Positions 22,759-33,620 of a stretch of 64,000 nt of DNA are shown here, piece by piece; the first letter of the stretch is position 1, and each line of letters starts with the position of its first letter. The stretch is from Symbiodinium natans (taxonomy: Eukaryota > Sar > Dinophyceae > Suessiales > Symbiodiniaceae), in assembly GCA_905221605.1 (NCBI GenBank), contig CAJNDS010001113.1, positions 749,501 to 813,500 on the forward strand, in the 5' to 3' direction. The notes below the pieces were generated by a model, which ran no database searches, had not been told where the DNA came from, and was given only the letters and a program-made list of their open reading frames with translations. Made by a program: the position numbers and the translations under genes.

Positions 22759-24424
22759 ATTGATCTCGCTCTGGTGGCCGCATGGACTTTGGGCAGGGTT
22801 TAGGGTTTAGGGCTTAGGGTTTATGTACGCTAGGGTTCCGAGGACTCTTTTTCTAAGGTTTTTGGGCCCAAAGAGGATCATAAGGGGATTATATTATCCC
22901 AAAAAGGTAAAAGGTTACCTACTCTACTACTAGGTTATTCTGAGGATTTTGGGGCCCAAAAGGCCTTAGTATAAAAGGTGTTTGGGCTAGTTTGAGCCTG
23001 AGGGATAGGGTGTAGGGTTCAGGGTGTACGGGCATACCAGGATGATCCTTTAGCAACTCTGCTGTGATTATGATGACTTACGGGCCATACCAGGATCATG
23101 TAGCAACTGAGCTTTGATGAATTCTGATGCTTAGGGTTTAGGGCTTGGGGTTTGGGGTGATGACCCCAGTCTTTGTAGACTTGTCCCTAAGCCGCTGACG
23201 TGATAGAGCAAGGTTAGCTTCATAGACTCATAAGGCCACAACAGAGGTGCTGCAAATCCGCCAGCGTACGCGACACGGAACTAAGTTCCAAAAAGAGCAA
23301 ACAGGGTTGCCGTTATTGGTATCTAAAAGTTCAAACTCCTGAACAGCAAACCCTCAACCCTAAACCCTACACCCGGATCCCAGCCATGCCTTCGTGATCA
23401 CAGTGGCAAAAGTGCCTGCAGCACGGATGAGCCTCAGTCAAGGCATAGATCCCGAAGGTTTAGGTTCAGGGAAACCCAAGATCCTCCTCATCATCGCCGT
23501 CGTGAAAGGATCCCTACACCCCCAATCCTGAACTCCAAACCCGTAAAACCTAATCCCCACACTCTTCAAGCCCTAAACCCCTAAAACACCACATCCTAAA
23601 ACCCCAGAAAAAACCGATAACCCGAAACCCCTAAACCCCCAAAACATTTAACTCATTAACCCTAAACCCCCTAAACCCCCCTAAACCCTTAACCCTAAAC
23701 CCCCATATCCTAAAACTCCGAAAGCCCTAACCGATTCCAATCTCAGCCCGGCGCTGCCCCCCGGCGCCTGCTGCAAGGCGCTTGGCAGATAGGGATTCCC
23801 CCACTTTCGAACCGGGACTGGGGGTTTAGGGTTTGTAGGGTTTGTAGGGTGTAGGGTTTAGGGTTTAGGGTTAGGATTAGGGTTTAGGATTTAGGGTTTA
23901 GAGGGTTTAGGGTTCAGAGGGTTTAGGGCTTTGGGTTGCTCATGCGGTCAGCATCTAAACCATCAACATCTGAGCTAGCATTTGCCGTGTTCACCTATGC
24001 AACTTCATCATCCGTTGTGTTTCTATGACCTTTGCTACTTTTATATAGCAGTCTGAACGGAACACAGATGTAGCAAGCAGCGGAGTAGTCGGTCAATCCG
24101 AGCGTTCCTCTCTGTACGTTGGAGACGTTAAGCAGGGATTTGCAGGGCTCATGGAACTGCTCCCTAAACCCTAAACCCTAAAACCCTAAACCCTAAACCC
24201 TCAACCCTAAACCCCAAACCCTTTCAAGCCTCTGCGGCCTCTGTGCATGGATCTCTTCATGCCCTGAGGTCCACCAGCCCATATGACCAGCCTCCTTTCT
24301 GGGCTACAAGCAAACCCTATCCTAAACCGCAGGATCCGTGTGCCTTTGCAGTATATACCTGTACCCGAAGCTCATTGTAGCAAGAACCCCTTCAAGTCCC
24401 TAAAACACATACAAAGACATGAAT

Positions 24425-24580
24425 ATGTATATATATATATAGATAGATAGATAAATAATATATAAAGCGATAAACAATCAAAGACATATATATATATGTG
24501 AACATAAGTATGAACATAAGTATGAATATGAGTATGAATATGAGTATGAATATGAATATGAATATGAATATTCCTTTCTT
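24425..24580. repeat. AT-rich microsatellite block
   Basis: TA dinucleotides, GATA units and GAATAT/GTATGAATAT units in succession. Non-coding. Confidence 0.9.
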
Positions 24581-25052
24581 AAAATTAGACTAGGGGAAAC
24601 TTGGGTGGCCTGGTCGCAGCTCAATGTTGTGGATAATGGAGCCAGCTGGAATACTCCTGCCAGGGACTGAGGAGTGTAGACTTCTAAGAAACTTCGATCG
24701 GGTTTAGGGTTTAGGGTTTAGGGTTCCGTGTCCTTATACTGCGCCTTTCAGCAAAGTAGGAGGCCCCAGAGTCAGAAAGAACTCGCACGCAACAGTGCCC
24801 TGCCGAGACCCCCAATGAAAGTTCCATGTTGGGGTGGTACCTAATCTTCTCATGACGTACTTATAATTAGCTGTCCAGAATTCTAGGGAAACAAAAGATT
24901 AACCTTTGGGATTATATAGGGACTATGAGGCCCCAAACAGGCTGAAGCGCGTCCTGTGCAAGGCGATGTCCCACACTAGTAGGCGTGAGACCCAAAAATG
25001 TTAAAGGTTACCTACTACTACTTAGCATCAATCGAACATCAAAATTCGGCAC

Positions 25053-26611
25053 CCAGAAAGAGGAACCACATGTCGTGGCTGTCGTGGTAGAGCTGATGGG
25101 GCCCCTGAAAATCCCAACCCAGATGCACGCTTTCAGTGAACCGCATGAAATTTAGGGTTTCAGGGATTAGGACATTTCGTAGGATGTCCGGCTCAATGCA
25201 CCCGCCTCAGGGGAAGGCAGTTTCCCGGCACGATGTTGGCGGTTTCGCTGGCAACCACCTGTCGATGTCGAGGTTTAGGGTTTAGGGTTTAGGGTTTAGG
25301 GTTTAGGGTTTAGTTCGGGCCTAGCCGGATGGACATGGAGCATTTTCCCGCCTATAATTGCCTTCGGTTGCAGAGATCTAAGCCCTACACAACCGCGAAG
25401 GATCTTGTAAAGAATGAAGACAAAGGGCCCATGATTTAGATCAACTTCCCCCAAAAAAATGAAATGTTGCTTGCTTCCGAGACCCCGCCTGGTCCCCTGG
25501 TCGAAGTGTCAGTGGTGCCAGGATGTAGCTCAATACGCCGTCCTCCCATGAGCTGGGTTGCCCAGTAACCTGGGATTAAAACGGGTGCCCTTTTTTGCTT
25601 ACAGGGGTTTATATAGGTCCTAAACCCCCCAAAAAGGGAATAAGGGCACTACTGGGCATCCTAGTGAGTGAGGGTGCGCACAAGAATGGAAACTCTGGAA
25701 TACACGCGCGGTTCCATTCCACCCGTCCCCCTCAAGATCTGTAGGACGCTGAAAGAAGAGAGGGGACACCTGCAACCCTGAACTTAGGGTTTGCGGTTCA
25801 GTGGTTAGGGACCAATTATATAGCCCCAAAACGCCCGTGCCGCTGCAGCAGTTGCGTCCTGGTACTGGATCAGGGCGACGTGTGAGGTGCGCTCTGGGGA
25901 GTACTCAATGCGAAGAACCGACGCAGGAATATCCTGCAGCATGAGAAGAGGGGGAAGTTAGGCCCTAAACCCTAAACCCTAAACCCTAAACCCTAAACCC
26001 TAAACCCTCGGCCCTGAGTGGTGCCCTAAGCCATAAGAGATGTACTATACTATCAATCTGGGCTCGCCCTGGAAACCCCTTGAAAACATATTTGGGGTTT
26101 AGGGTTAAGGGTTAAGGGTTTAGGGGTATTCCTAATTCTGATCCTCTTAAACCCAAAATGGGAAAATGAGCCCATTTGGTCAAGGTGGGAGCTGGACACC
26201 ATGGTGCAGCCAGGGTTTAGAGGCTTTAGGGCTTTTAGGGTGTAGGGTTTAGGCAGGGAAGCTGATAATGAAACATGCATCGAGGAATGCCGCCCCCGAA
26301 ACCATAAGCCAAGCCAAGCCATGGCCCTCTCCTTGCGCGCGCGCTTGAAGTCCACGAATCGCAGCCGCTGCATCGTGCCGCCTTCGCGGTGCCGCGTCGT
26401 GATCCTGCTCGGAGGTTCATGGGTACTTATAACCACAAGGGTTTAGGGTTTAGGGTTTAGGGGTACTTACAACCACAACTATACATCTACTTATAGCCTA
26501 CTTAGGGGACTTAGGGGGCTTAAAATGAGTAGAGTTAGCATTGGGGTTATAAGTACCCTGACCTCCAACTGCTGCAGGGAGAGACTTGTTGTTCAGGGCA
26601 GAGGGTTTATG
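25053..26611 (-). CDS. RRM-like gene fragment, five phase-consistent candidate exons
   Basis: Candidate minus-strand exons are 26611-26570, 26407-26303, 25933-25835, 25258-25206 and 25129-25053. The first three are whole numbers of codons (14, 35, 33). The fourth ends with two bases, and the fifth supplies the one base needed to close that codon. Donors are GT, GT, GC and GC; acceptors are all AG. Exon 2 contains HDAAAAIRGLQ and exon 3 contains SHVALIQYQDATAAAAR, which resemble the last strand and helix of an RNA-recognition motif, although the aromatic RNP1 residues are not clear. The first intron coincides with a family B element. Neither the 5' nor the 3' end of the gene is identified. RNA binding is a guess from these short matches. 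Confidence 0.5.
25553..25664. mobile_element. Family A element, copy A5, with TGAG target duplication
   Basis: Ends CTGGGTTGCCCAGTA and TACTGGGCATCCTAG, 112 bp, flanked by TGAG at 25549-25552 and 25665-25668. It lies in a candidate intron of the RRM-like gene fragment. Confidence 0.93.
26408..26569. mobile_element. Family B element B1, coinciding with a GT-AG intron and carrying a telomeric tract
   Basis: Arms CTCGGAGGTTCATGGGTAC and GTACCCTGACCTCCAAC. Read on the minus strand it begins GTTGGAGG and ends CCTCCGAG, flanked by CA on both sides (family B normally duplicates TA). It would therefore be exactly a 162-nt GT-AG intron between GCAGCA and CAGGAT. A TTTAGGG tract (26439-26460) inside it is bracketed by an 18-bp direct duplication (26421-26438 and 26461-26478, one mismatch). 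Confidence 0.85.
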
Positions 26612-26772
26612 CTCTAGGGTGCCAGGTTCGGGTTAGGATACGATAAAAGCCCTATCAACCGACCCTAAGCCCTACACCCTAAACCCTAAATTGCAGGGTT
26701 CAGACTTTGGAGGGGGTTTGTGCGGGCATTTCTTCGTCCCGGGGCATCCTGAGTTTTACACAAACGCAATAT

Positions 26773-26957
26773 GGGTAGTTCCCTCAAATTCGGGTTCCTT
26801 TTGGGTCCCCGTACCTTACTGGGGTCCGTATTCTCAGGGACCCTACTATTTGGGGGTCTATCTTCGAGGTCCCTTATTCTATTCTCGTAGTCCCCCATAT
26901 ACTACGGCACCCTGATAAGAAGGACCCAAAAAGAGACTCGAATTTCGAGAACTACCC
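26773..26957. mobile_element. Inverted-repeat element M
   Basis: Imperfect arms of about 36 bp: GGGTAGTTCCCTCAAATTCG on the left and CGAATTTCGAGAACTACCC on the right, with further pairing of CCTTTTGGGTCC and GGACCCAAAAAG. The interior has GGGGTCC/GGGACCC motifs. The open frames across it are by-products. Confidence 0.65.
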
Positions 26958-27389
26958 AGACCATCCTGTACAACTGAAAGCAATTCTCGGGCATGTTTGA
27001 GTGATGTATCAACTTTAGGCACCAAGTAAGCAGCAAGAGAAGCTGAATCCACCAGCGGACCATGGTGACAAAATGCAGAAATGTGGAAGACTGCATGGGA
27101 GGATCTTCATTCTGCTTCAAAACGGCGTCCGTGGATCATCAAAGATCGTGGACCCCGAGTAAATTCCGATACTTACGGGGCTTCCCAATTCACATAAATC
27201 AGCACCAACTCAGCACATCATGTGGGGACGAAGACCTGCAATAGTGACAGCCGGTACACCAATCCACCCCTGTGGTGCTATAATAGAATTACCTTCAACA
27301 GGTACACAAAAAAAGCCCATTCAGCATGGTTCTTTCTGGGTACCTAATATGATAATGGTACCAGATATGGACCCCTCTGAAAGGGTACT

Positions 27390-27434
27390 CTAATCCCCAT
27401 TAAGGACGGTTAGTATATGGGGGGAACAACCCAA
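27390..27434. mobile_element. Partial family C element, copy C2
   Basis: The right arm of family C (CCCCATTAAGGACGGTTAGT followed by ATATGGGGGGAACAACCCAA) is recognisable. The left arm is missing or too diverged. Confidence 0.55.
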
Positions 27435-27780
27435 CCCACCATGTTGACATGGTCCTGCCAACATCACCGCGGCCGGAATGCCGAATCCTTCGAGTTGAGA
27501 GCTGCTTGATGACCTTGGCATCTGAACCACTGATTTCCCGTGAATGAGGTTTAGGGTTTAGGGTTTAGGTTTAGGGTTTAGGATTTAGGGTTTAGAGTTT
27601 AGGGTTTAGGGTTATGCAGTCAGCAGCACCAAGAATCGTGTTCACCGCTTAGCATGGCTGATCTGTGAGTCCGGCAATCTTTGGCGTCAACCTGTGTTGT
27701 CATTGGTACGATGACAGACCCTTGCCGCTAAGACCAGGGTTTGGGGTTGCTTTGGGGACTAAAAGAGCCCTAAAAGGGTT

Positions 27781-27897
27781 TATTGCTCATACACCCTTAC
27801 CCAAAAAAATAAAGATTATAATCCCTATATTGCCCGTATATGGCAGAACATTTGTACTTTGTTTTTTTTTTGGGGGGGGGTCTTAAACAAATAGTAG
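27781..27897. mobile_element. Diverged family H element, copy H4
   Basis: Right end TCTTAAACAAATAGTAG matches family H. The interior has the family order AAAAAAT..ATTATAATCCCTAT, then a T run followed by a G run. The left end is diverged, so the boundary is approximate. Confidence 0.55.
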
Positions 27898-28004
27898 ATA
27901 GTAGTACTAGGGTATATTTCATGTGGTTTTCAAACCCTGAACCCTACAACCTAAATCCTGAATCCTAAGCCTAAAACCCTAAAACCCTAAACCTCCCAGA
28001 AATA

Positions 28005-28075
28005 ACCCCCTAAACCCTGAAGAACAACCCTAAACCCTGAAGAACAACCCTAAACCCTGAAGAACAACCCTAAAG
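28005..28075. repeat. Short tandem repeat combining CCCTAAA with GAAGAACAA
   Basis: Three copies of a 20-bp unit CCCTAAACCCTGAAGAACAA. The unit joins two telomere-like heptamers to a non-telomeric hexamer and was amplified as one piece. Confidence 0.9.
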
Positions 28076-28192
28076 CTTTCCGAACTTCAGGGGCCGGACC
28101 CGTCCCCGAAATGTTGACTGAGGCGTCGCCTGGCGTCGGGGCGGCTGCTCTCCAAACCCGAAAGAACTTCCAATAGTGCTTCCAACCTTATA

Positions 28193-28305
28193 AACCCTAA
28201 ACCCTAAACCCTAAACCCTAAACCCTAAACCCTAAACCCTAAACCCTAAACCCTAAACCCTAAACCCTAAACCCTAAACCCGAACCCCTAACCCTAAACC
28301 CTATC
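28193..28305. repeat. Long CCCTAAA tract
   Basis: About 13 perfect copies, then a few variants. It directly adjoins the candidate exon at 28306; a GA donor (GATAGGG on the minus strand) lies at the junction. Confidence 0.95.
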
Positions 28306-28437
28306 AAGATCTGGGTCGTCAGTATTCGGAATAGAGCCTCCCTCGCTACAGCTGCAAGCGCGTCCAATGATCGGTTGTTTTACGTCTGAGGGCTGGCGCC
28401 AAGCCTCCAACAACCGCTCCAGCTTCTGCTGCTTTGC
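28306..28437 (-). CDS. Candidate exon, unknown protein
   Basis: A 132-nt minus-strand frame of 44 codons (starts AKQQKLERLLEAWRQPSDVK) after CCTGAG, ending CTT before GATAGGGTTTAGGG, a GA donor leading straight into the telomeric tract. The N-terminal half looks like an amphipathic helix; the rest has CSCSEGG and an acidic stretch. Family not recognised. This is one of the longer and better-bounded candidate exons. Confidence 0.45.
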
Positions 28438-29442
28438 CTCAGGACAGAGGTCCATAGGCCCCTAATCGGCATCGCTACTTTCTACCCCCTGACCCTAAGC
28501 CGTGAACATCTCAAAGCAGCAGTCCATGCATAAACTCCGAAGCTCTAAAAAACTACACGGCGAGCGGCGCACTCCCGCCTGTGGCACTTACACGCACAAA
28601 GCCCTGCAAGGCATCTACGAGCAACTGCATGACTACATGTGCATTTTCTCAATTAAAGGTCCCCTAATTTAAATGTACCAACATAGCAGATACTTTATTA
28701 TCAGAACACCCAAAAAGGGAACCCTTGTATTCGGAACCCCCCCCCCCCCCCACAAATCAATGTGTGCATACAACACCACCAGCCGGGCTCCGGGCGAGTG
28801 TGAAGGCAGTCCCGACTGTCTGCTTGGGCGCCTCCTCCTTAGGGAAGCCTGCCAGACATCGATAGGGTTTAGGGTGTAGGGTTTAGGGTTTAGGGTTTAG
28901 GGTTTGGGGTTTAGGGTTTAGGGTTTGAACAGGCCTTCTTGGGGATTCCTGTAATAAGGAGTAGAGCGTTTGGGTTGGGAAATCAATTTACAATACAATA
29001 TTACATGAGTTACGATTGGAAAGATGCTGTTCCTAACACCCGTTGATTCGCGCTTGGGTTAGATGCGCTGACCTGCACACGAAGATATCCTAAACCATTC
29101 TAATGTCCTGTAGATTCTCTTGTTGACTTAGATCTTCTGACATCGTGGGCAGGTGCTCTCCAAGCCCTGTCAGCCCCTCCCCTTTAAGTCCTAGAAGCCC
29201 TATAAGCCGCATAAGGGTTTTTGGTTTAGGGTTTTGGGTTTGGGGTTTATGGTGTAGCTTAAAAAAACACGTAATTAAGCTCTATGAGTGCCTACAGGCC
29301 ATAACCCTGACTAAACCCTAAACCCTAAACCCTAAACCCTAAACCCTAAGCCCTAAGCCCTAAACCCTAAACCCTATAAACCCTAAACCCTAAACCCTAT
29401 ATACCCTAAACCCTAAACCCTAAACCAGCAGCCCCCGGAGCC

Positions 29443-29528
29443 CAGGGGTCACCAGCACGGCCTGTCTCGAAGTCGATGTAGGGAACGCGGTTCCGCTTCA
29501 TGATCCGAGAGTAGCTGCTTGAGGACCT
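29443..29528 (-). CDS. Candidate exon, unknown protein
   Basis: Minus-strand frame (peptide SYSRIMKRNRVPYIDFETGR) between CCCGCAG and GTGACC. A different frame of the same strand is also open and longer, so the reading frame is uncertain. Confidence 0.35.
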
Positions 29529-29640
29529 CTGCGGGTAGCAGACACAGAGCAGAACTTGAGTGCGGAGCCCTAAAGATCCCGAAAAACCGAATTAGTGGCA
29601 GCTGGCTCCTGATTTCAGTCATTTGGGGCGCAAGTGCGGC

Positions 29641-29750
29641 TGCAAGTAGGATGCCCGGCAAGGGTTTTCGGGTTTGAGATGCATCTGCTCCACAGGTTCA
29701 AACGGCAGGGGCGTGCAACTGATGAATTTCCAGCCGGGCAACGCCGGCAG
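29641..29750 (-). CDS. Candidate exon, unknown protein
   Basis: Minus-strand frame (peptide LPALPGWKFISCTPLPFEPV and onward) starting after a TAG acceptor that abuts the inverted-repeat element at 29754-29868 and ending at a GC donor. If real, the element sits in the intron immediately upstream. Confidence 0.38.
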
Positions 29751-29753
29751 CTA

Positions 29754-29868
29754 CCTTGGGGGACCAAATGAATCAACCCTAAAATTGGGGTCATATACTT
29801 TATATTTACAGTTCCTATTGAGGTATATGAACCATAAACCCTTTTAAGGCTCATTTGGTCCCCAAGGG
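29754..29868. mobile_element. Family L element with TA target duplication
   Basis: Arms CCTTGGGGGACCAAATGA and TCATTTGGTCCCCAAGGG, 115 bp, flanked by TA on both sides. The TA duplication and arm type suggest a Tc1/mariner-like MITE, as for family B. Non-coding, AT-rich centre. Confidence 0.85.
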
Positions 29869-30233
29869 TACTGTGCCTAGGGCTTAGGGTTTAGATTTCG
29901 CATGCTCGGACTTACGCAGTGCCTTGAATGGATAGGTAGAGAGCTTTGGCCACCTTAGGTTAAACCCCTGAACTTTGTAGGGTTTAGGGTTTAGGGTAAA
30001 GTTTAAGGTTTAGGGTCTAGGGTTTAGGGTTTACGGTTTAGGGTTTCGGGAAAAGGCCCGGCCTCTGGCAGGGGGCTGGCCTGCTCAGCGAGGGAAGCGG
30101 CTGTCCCGGCGAGAAAGGCCTTCCCAGGTGCTTCGGTCGTTGGTGTTTTTTATACGCCACCTCCTGTTACCGTTATTATCATGATTCTTATGATGACTGG
30201 CATTCTTCTTATGATTATTAGTTTTCCTAGCTT

Positions 30234-30345
30234 TATTATTATATTATATTATATTATATTATATTATATTATATTATATTATATTATATTATATTATATT
30301 ATATTATACTTCATTATATTATATATATATATATATATATATTTA
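30234..30345. repeat. TATTA pentanucleotide and TA microsatellite
   Basis: A uniform ATATT array of about 70 bp followed by a TA dinucleotide run and TTTA units. The Ile/Tyr-rich frame across it is not a gene. Confidence 0.95.
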
Positions 30346-30837
30346 TTTATTTATGTATATTTTGTGGGGATACCTAACTCCCTGAAGCAATACATAAGAC
30401 TAGCCATAGCCTAAAACCTCAATCAGGTACCTAATCAGATCCCAACCCCATCGTCAACATTGACATTGAGTACGCGAAAAACGAACCAGCGTTGTTGTTG
30501 GCTTTCATGGGTTTGAGCTCTGATTATACCACAAACCCGATCGAACGCGATCCATCCCAAAGGGAGGCCTAAATTCCCCAAGCCCTAAGTATGATGAAAG
30601 CTAAGCCCCGAAAATCCCCCCCCCCCTCCCCCCGCTCCCCCCCCCTTCCCCCGCGCCACTAACCCCTAACCCCTCAACCCTCAACCCCAAAGCCCGAACC
30701 CCAAGAAGCGCAGCCTGGACAGAACACCGGCCCATCGCCGGCACCACATGCCTTCCAGGCGGCTTTGAGGGCCTTTAGGCCTCAGAGTGGGGGGCCTCCT
30801 CCTGGCTGATCATTGTTGCTTTCGTGGCTTAGGAGAA

Positions 30838-30925
30838 AGCCCTAAACCCTAAACCCTAAACCCTAAACCCTAAACCCTAAACCCTAAACCCTAAACCCTA
30901 AACCCTAAACCCTAAACCCTAAACC
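30838..30925. repeat. Long CCCTAAA tract
   Basis: About twelve perfect copies directly upstream of a plus-strand candidate exon. Confidence 0.95.
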
Positions 30926-30962
30926 CGAAACCCTACCCTATAGAACCATGGAATAACCTCAG

Positions 30963-31080
30963 AAAAGATTTGTGGGAGAGGCTCTGGGCAAACGTGTACA
31001 GGAGAAGGGCACCCGGCCGCGTCTGCAGATGCAGTCGGCGGAAGCTCTCAACCTTTTTTACGCAGCGAGCAGACCTGCAA
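30963..31080 (+). CDS. Candidate exon, unknown protein
   Basis: Plus-strand frame after CCTCAG (peptide includes FVGEALGKRVQEKGTRPRLQ), ending before a GC donor (CTGCAA then GCTGC). It is basic and probably helical. The right-hand tract is CCCTAAA rather than TTTAGGG, an exception to the usual arrangement. Confidence 0.4.
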
Positions 31081-31284
31081 GCTGCATGGAAATTTTCTGC
31101 TCAGCCCTAAACCCTAAACCCTAAACCCTAAACCCTAAACCCTAAACCCTAAACCCCTAAACCCTAAACCCCTAAACCCTAAACAGGTGCAAGAGATGGC
31201 TGAAATATGGCTTGTGTCTGCTTTGAAGGGAGGCAGGCTCATTTGGGACCCTCTCGAGCTGTAAGTACATCTGGATCGGGTGAT

Positions 31285-31346
31285 CTACTACTTGCTTAAA
31301 GGGATTACAATTCTTTATTCTCCTGGGGTTCTTAAGCAAATAGTAG
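31285..31346. mobile_element. Family H element, copy H1, with TGAT target duplication
   Basis: The shortest copy, 62 bp. Ends CTACTACTTGCTTAA and TTAAGCAAATAGTAG, flanked by TGAT at 31281-31284 and 31347-31350. Confidence 0.9.
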
Positions 31347-33535
31347 TGATGCTGATGTCGCAGGATGGATCTGGGAAGGTCCAGAAAGATTATTGTTTTG
31401 CTCTGTGCCTGAGAGTAAGATGAAGCCCATAGGCATCGAACAAGCAACCTACCTCGAAATTAGCCCCCAACAAGGCGGTAACGGTATCCAGCCAAGGATG
31501 ACTCGCAACATCAGGCCATCAAAGCACCACAAGCCTCGAAACCTCAACCTTGATCATGACCTGCTACAATGAACAGTAATTTAGTAATTCTTAACAACTA
31601 CTGTCCATGAGCAGAAGAACTTCCAATGGGTGCACTTCTACACTTTCTCCGACCTCACGAATTGATCTGATAGTATGCCCTTTTCGGCCCCCGAAAATGA
31701 CTTCTGGGGACCCCTTATATACCCCTGACGTGCCCTGCAAAACCCAAGGGTCCCCGTACTTCAGAACACTGTAAAGAAGGTAAGGGGCCATATTCAGGTA
31801 CGATGTAACACCCTAAACCCTAAACCCTAAACCCTAAACCCTAAACCCTAAACCCTAAACCCTAAACCCTAATCCTAAACCCTAAATACTTTTTTAGATC
31901 AACCCAAGCCCTTTGCCATCCTTGTAGATGGGTCCTTGAAAACCAATCCCATTCTTGCGAAACCAAATCGCAACCCTGAGCCCCACACCCCACAACCGAA
32001 ATGCCAAAGCTCGGTTTCGTTGACCGTAAACCCGAAACCCTAAACCCTAAATTATAAACCCTAAACCCTAAACCCGAAACCCTAAACCCTGAACCCTAAG
32101 CTGAAAAAATAGGAATCGTTCACACGGGGCGTGTCGTCCCCCCGGACCCTGGAGCCTGGGCACAGCCCGCGGCAGCCCGAAGACGATGCGCAGCCGTCAG
32201 AGACAAGGCAGTGTTGGGGAGGCTGGGGGTATCGTCTTTCAGGTGTCAGGGTTCCAGGTGTCGGGTAAACCCTCCACCCAAATCCATGAATTGAGAGCCT
32301 TTCAACCTTGAGGTTTAGGGGTACTGACCCTAAACCCTAAGCCCTCAGGTGTGGTGTTTCTGGGGTTCAAGGTCTGGAGGTCTGGGCCCAAGGCGTGTGC
32401 AGCGTAGGTAGGTGTTCAGTTCAGACTTTCGGAGTGTGTCGGGTCTGCCGCGAAAAAGGTGCCTAACATCAGTGTGTGATGTATGTATGCTTCTGAGCGT
32501 GCATATGTGCATGCACTTCTTGTTTGCGTATGCATGCACTTCATTGAGCCACTTCATTTTTTGTACAACCTATCTATCACACATACACATGTGCAGGTGC
32601 GCGTCCAGCGTTGGGTAGGCTACATCACACACATGGATGTGAACAAAACAGCCATTCATATCGCTGCGCTTGGACCAGGCAATCAGAAGGGAAAGGGTGA
32701 GATCCAAGCCAGCAAGGAGGGTGTTAGGGTTCAGGGTTTAGGTCTGTAGGGTTTCAGGGTTTAGGGCTTAGGGCTTAGGGACTGAGGGTGGTTTGGGGTT
32801 TGGGGTTCGAGAGACTTTGTGCGCACGCCTTAACCAACTAACCAGTGCTACCGGTGCACGGCGAGTTTATTCCTTCCCTGTATGTTTAAGCGAGTTAGGT
32901 ACCTGATAGCCCCTATACAATATAAACCTTCAAGAAGTATGTTCTGCACTGATTCCCTTATTCCCAAATTCTCAAACTCCATGCTCTCAGAACTAAGCTG
33001 GTCTTCAGGCTCTGCAAGCCATGGCGGGTGACAGGACAACGAAAAAGAAAAAACACACACACACACACACATGCGGGACTAATAGGCAAAGTGAAGGATT
33101 TCCCTAAACCCCAAACCCTAACCGCCAACCCTAAACCCCAAACCCTAAGCCGCTCCCTGCAGCCCAAAAGACACTTAACTTAGGGTTACAAGCATGCTGG
33201 ACTCAAGGATTATTTAGGGGCCGGTTTTGGGGTTTAGAGACCCTGAGGATTGGACTTTACCCTCAAACCCTAAAATTTAACACCTAACCCCCTAAACCAC
33301 CCCTAAACCCTAAAACCCTAAACCCTGAAAACCTTCAACCCGAAACCCTAAAGCCCCACCTTGCCGCAAACCCACCTGTCCTTTGGGTTACAGGCTCCTG
33401 AACCCTAAAACCCTACAAGCCTTAAACCTAAACCCTAAAACCCTAAAACCCGAAAGCCCTAAACCGCAAACCCACCCTCCTCAACCCTAGACCCTAAACC
33501 CTAAACCCTAAAACCTAAATTCCTAAACCCTAAAC

Positions 33536-33620
33536 CCTGTCCTTGGGCCCGCCCCAGTGGAACTCGGGAATCAAGTTGCCGAGGTTGCCTGCCTCGCAGG
33601 TGTACCTGGGCACCGGGGGA
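33536..33620 (-). CDS. Candidate exon, unknown protein
   Basis: Minus-strand frame (peptide YTCEAGNLGNLIPEFHWGGP) whose downstream border is GGACAGG followed by GTTTAGGG, so the telomeric tract itself would give the GT donor. The upstream border is approximate. Confidence 0.38.

Noticed and set aside
22731-22760. Assembly artefact as the sole explanation for the head-to-head junction
   Set aside because: Possible, but opposed tract pairs with unique spacers occur along the whole window, so one misjoin would not explain the pattern. Kept as a finding with long reads as the test.
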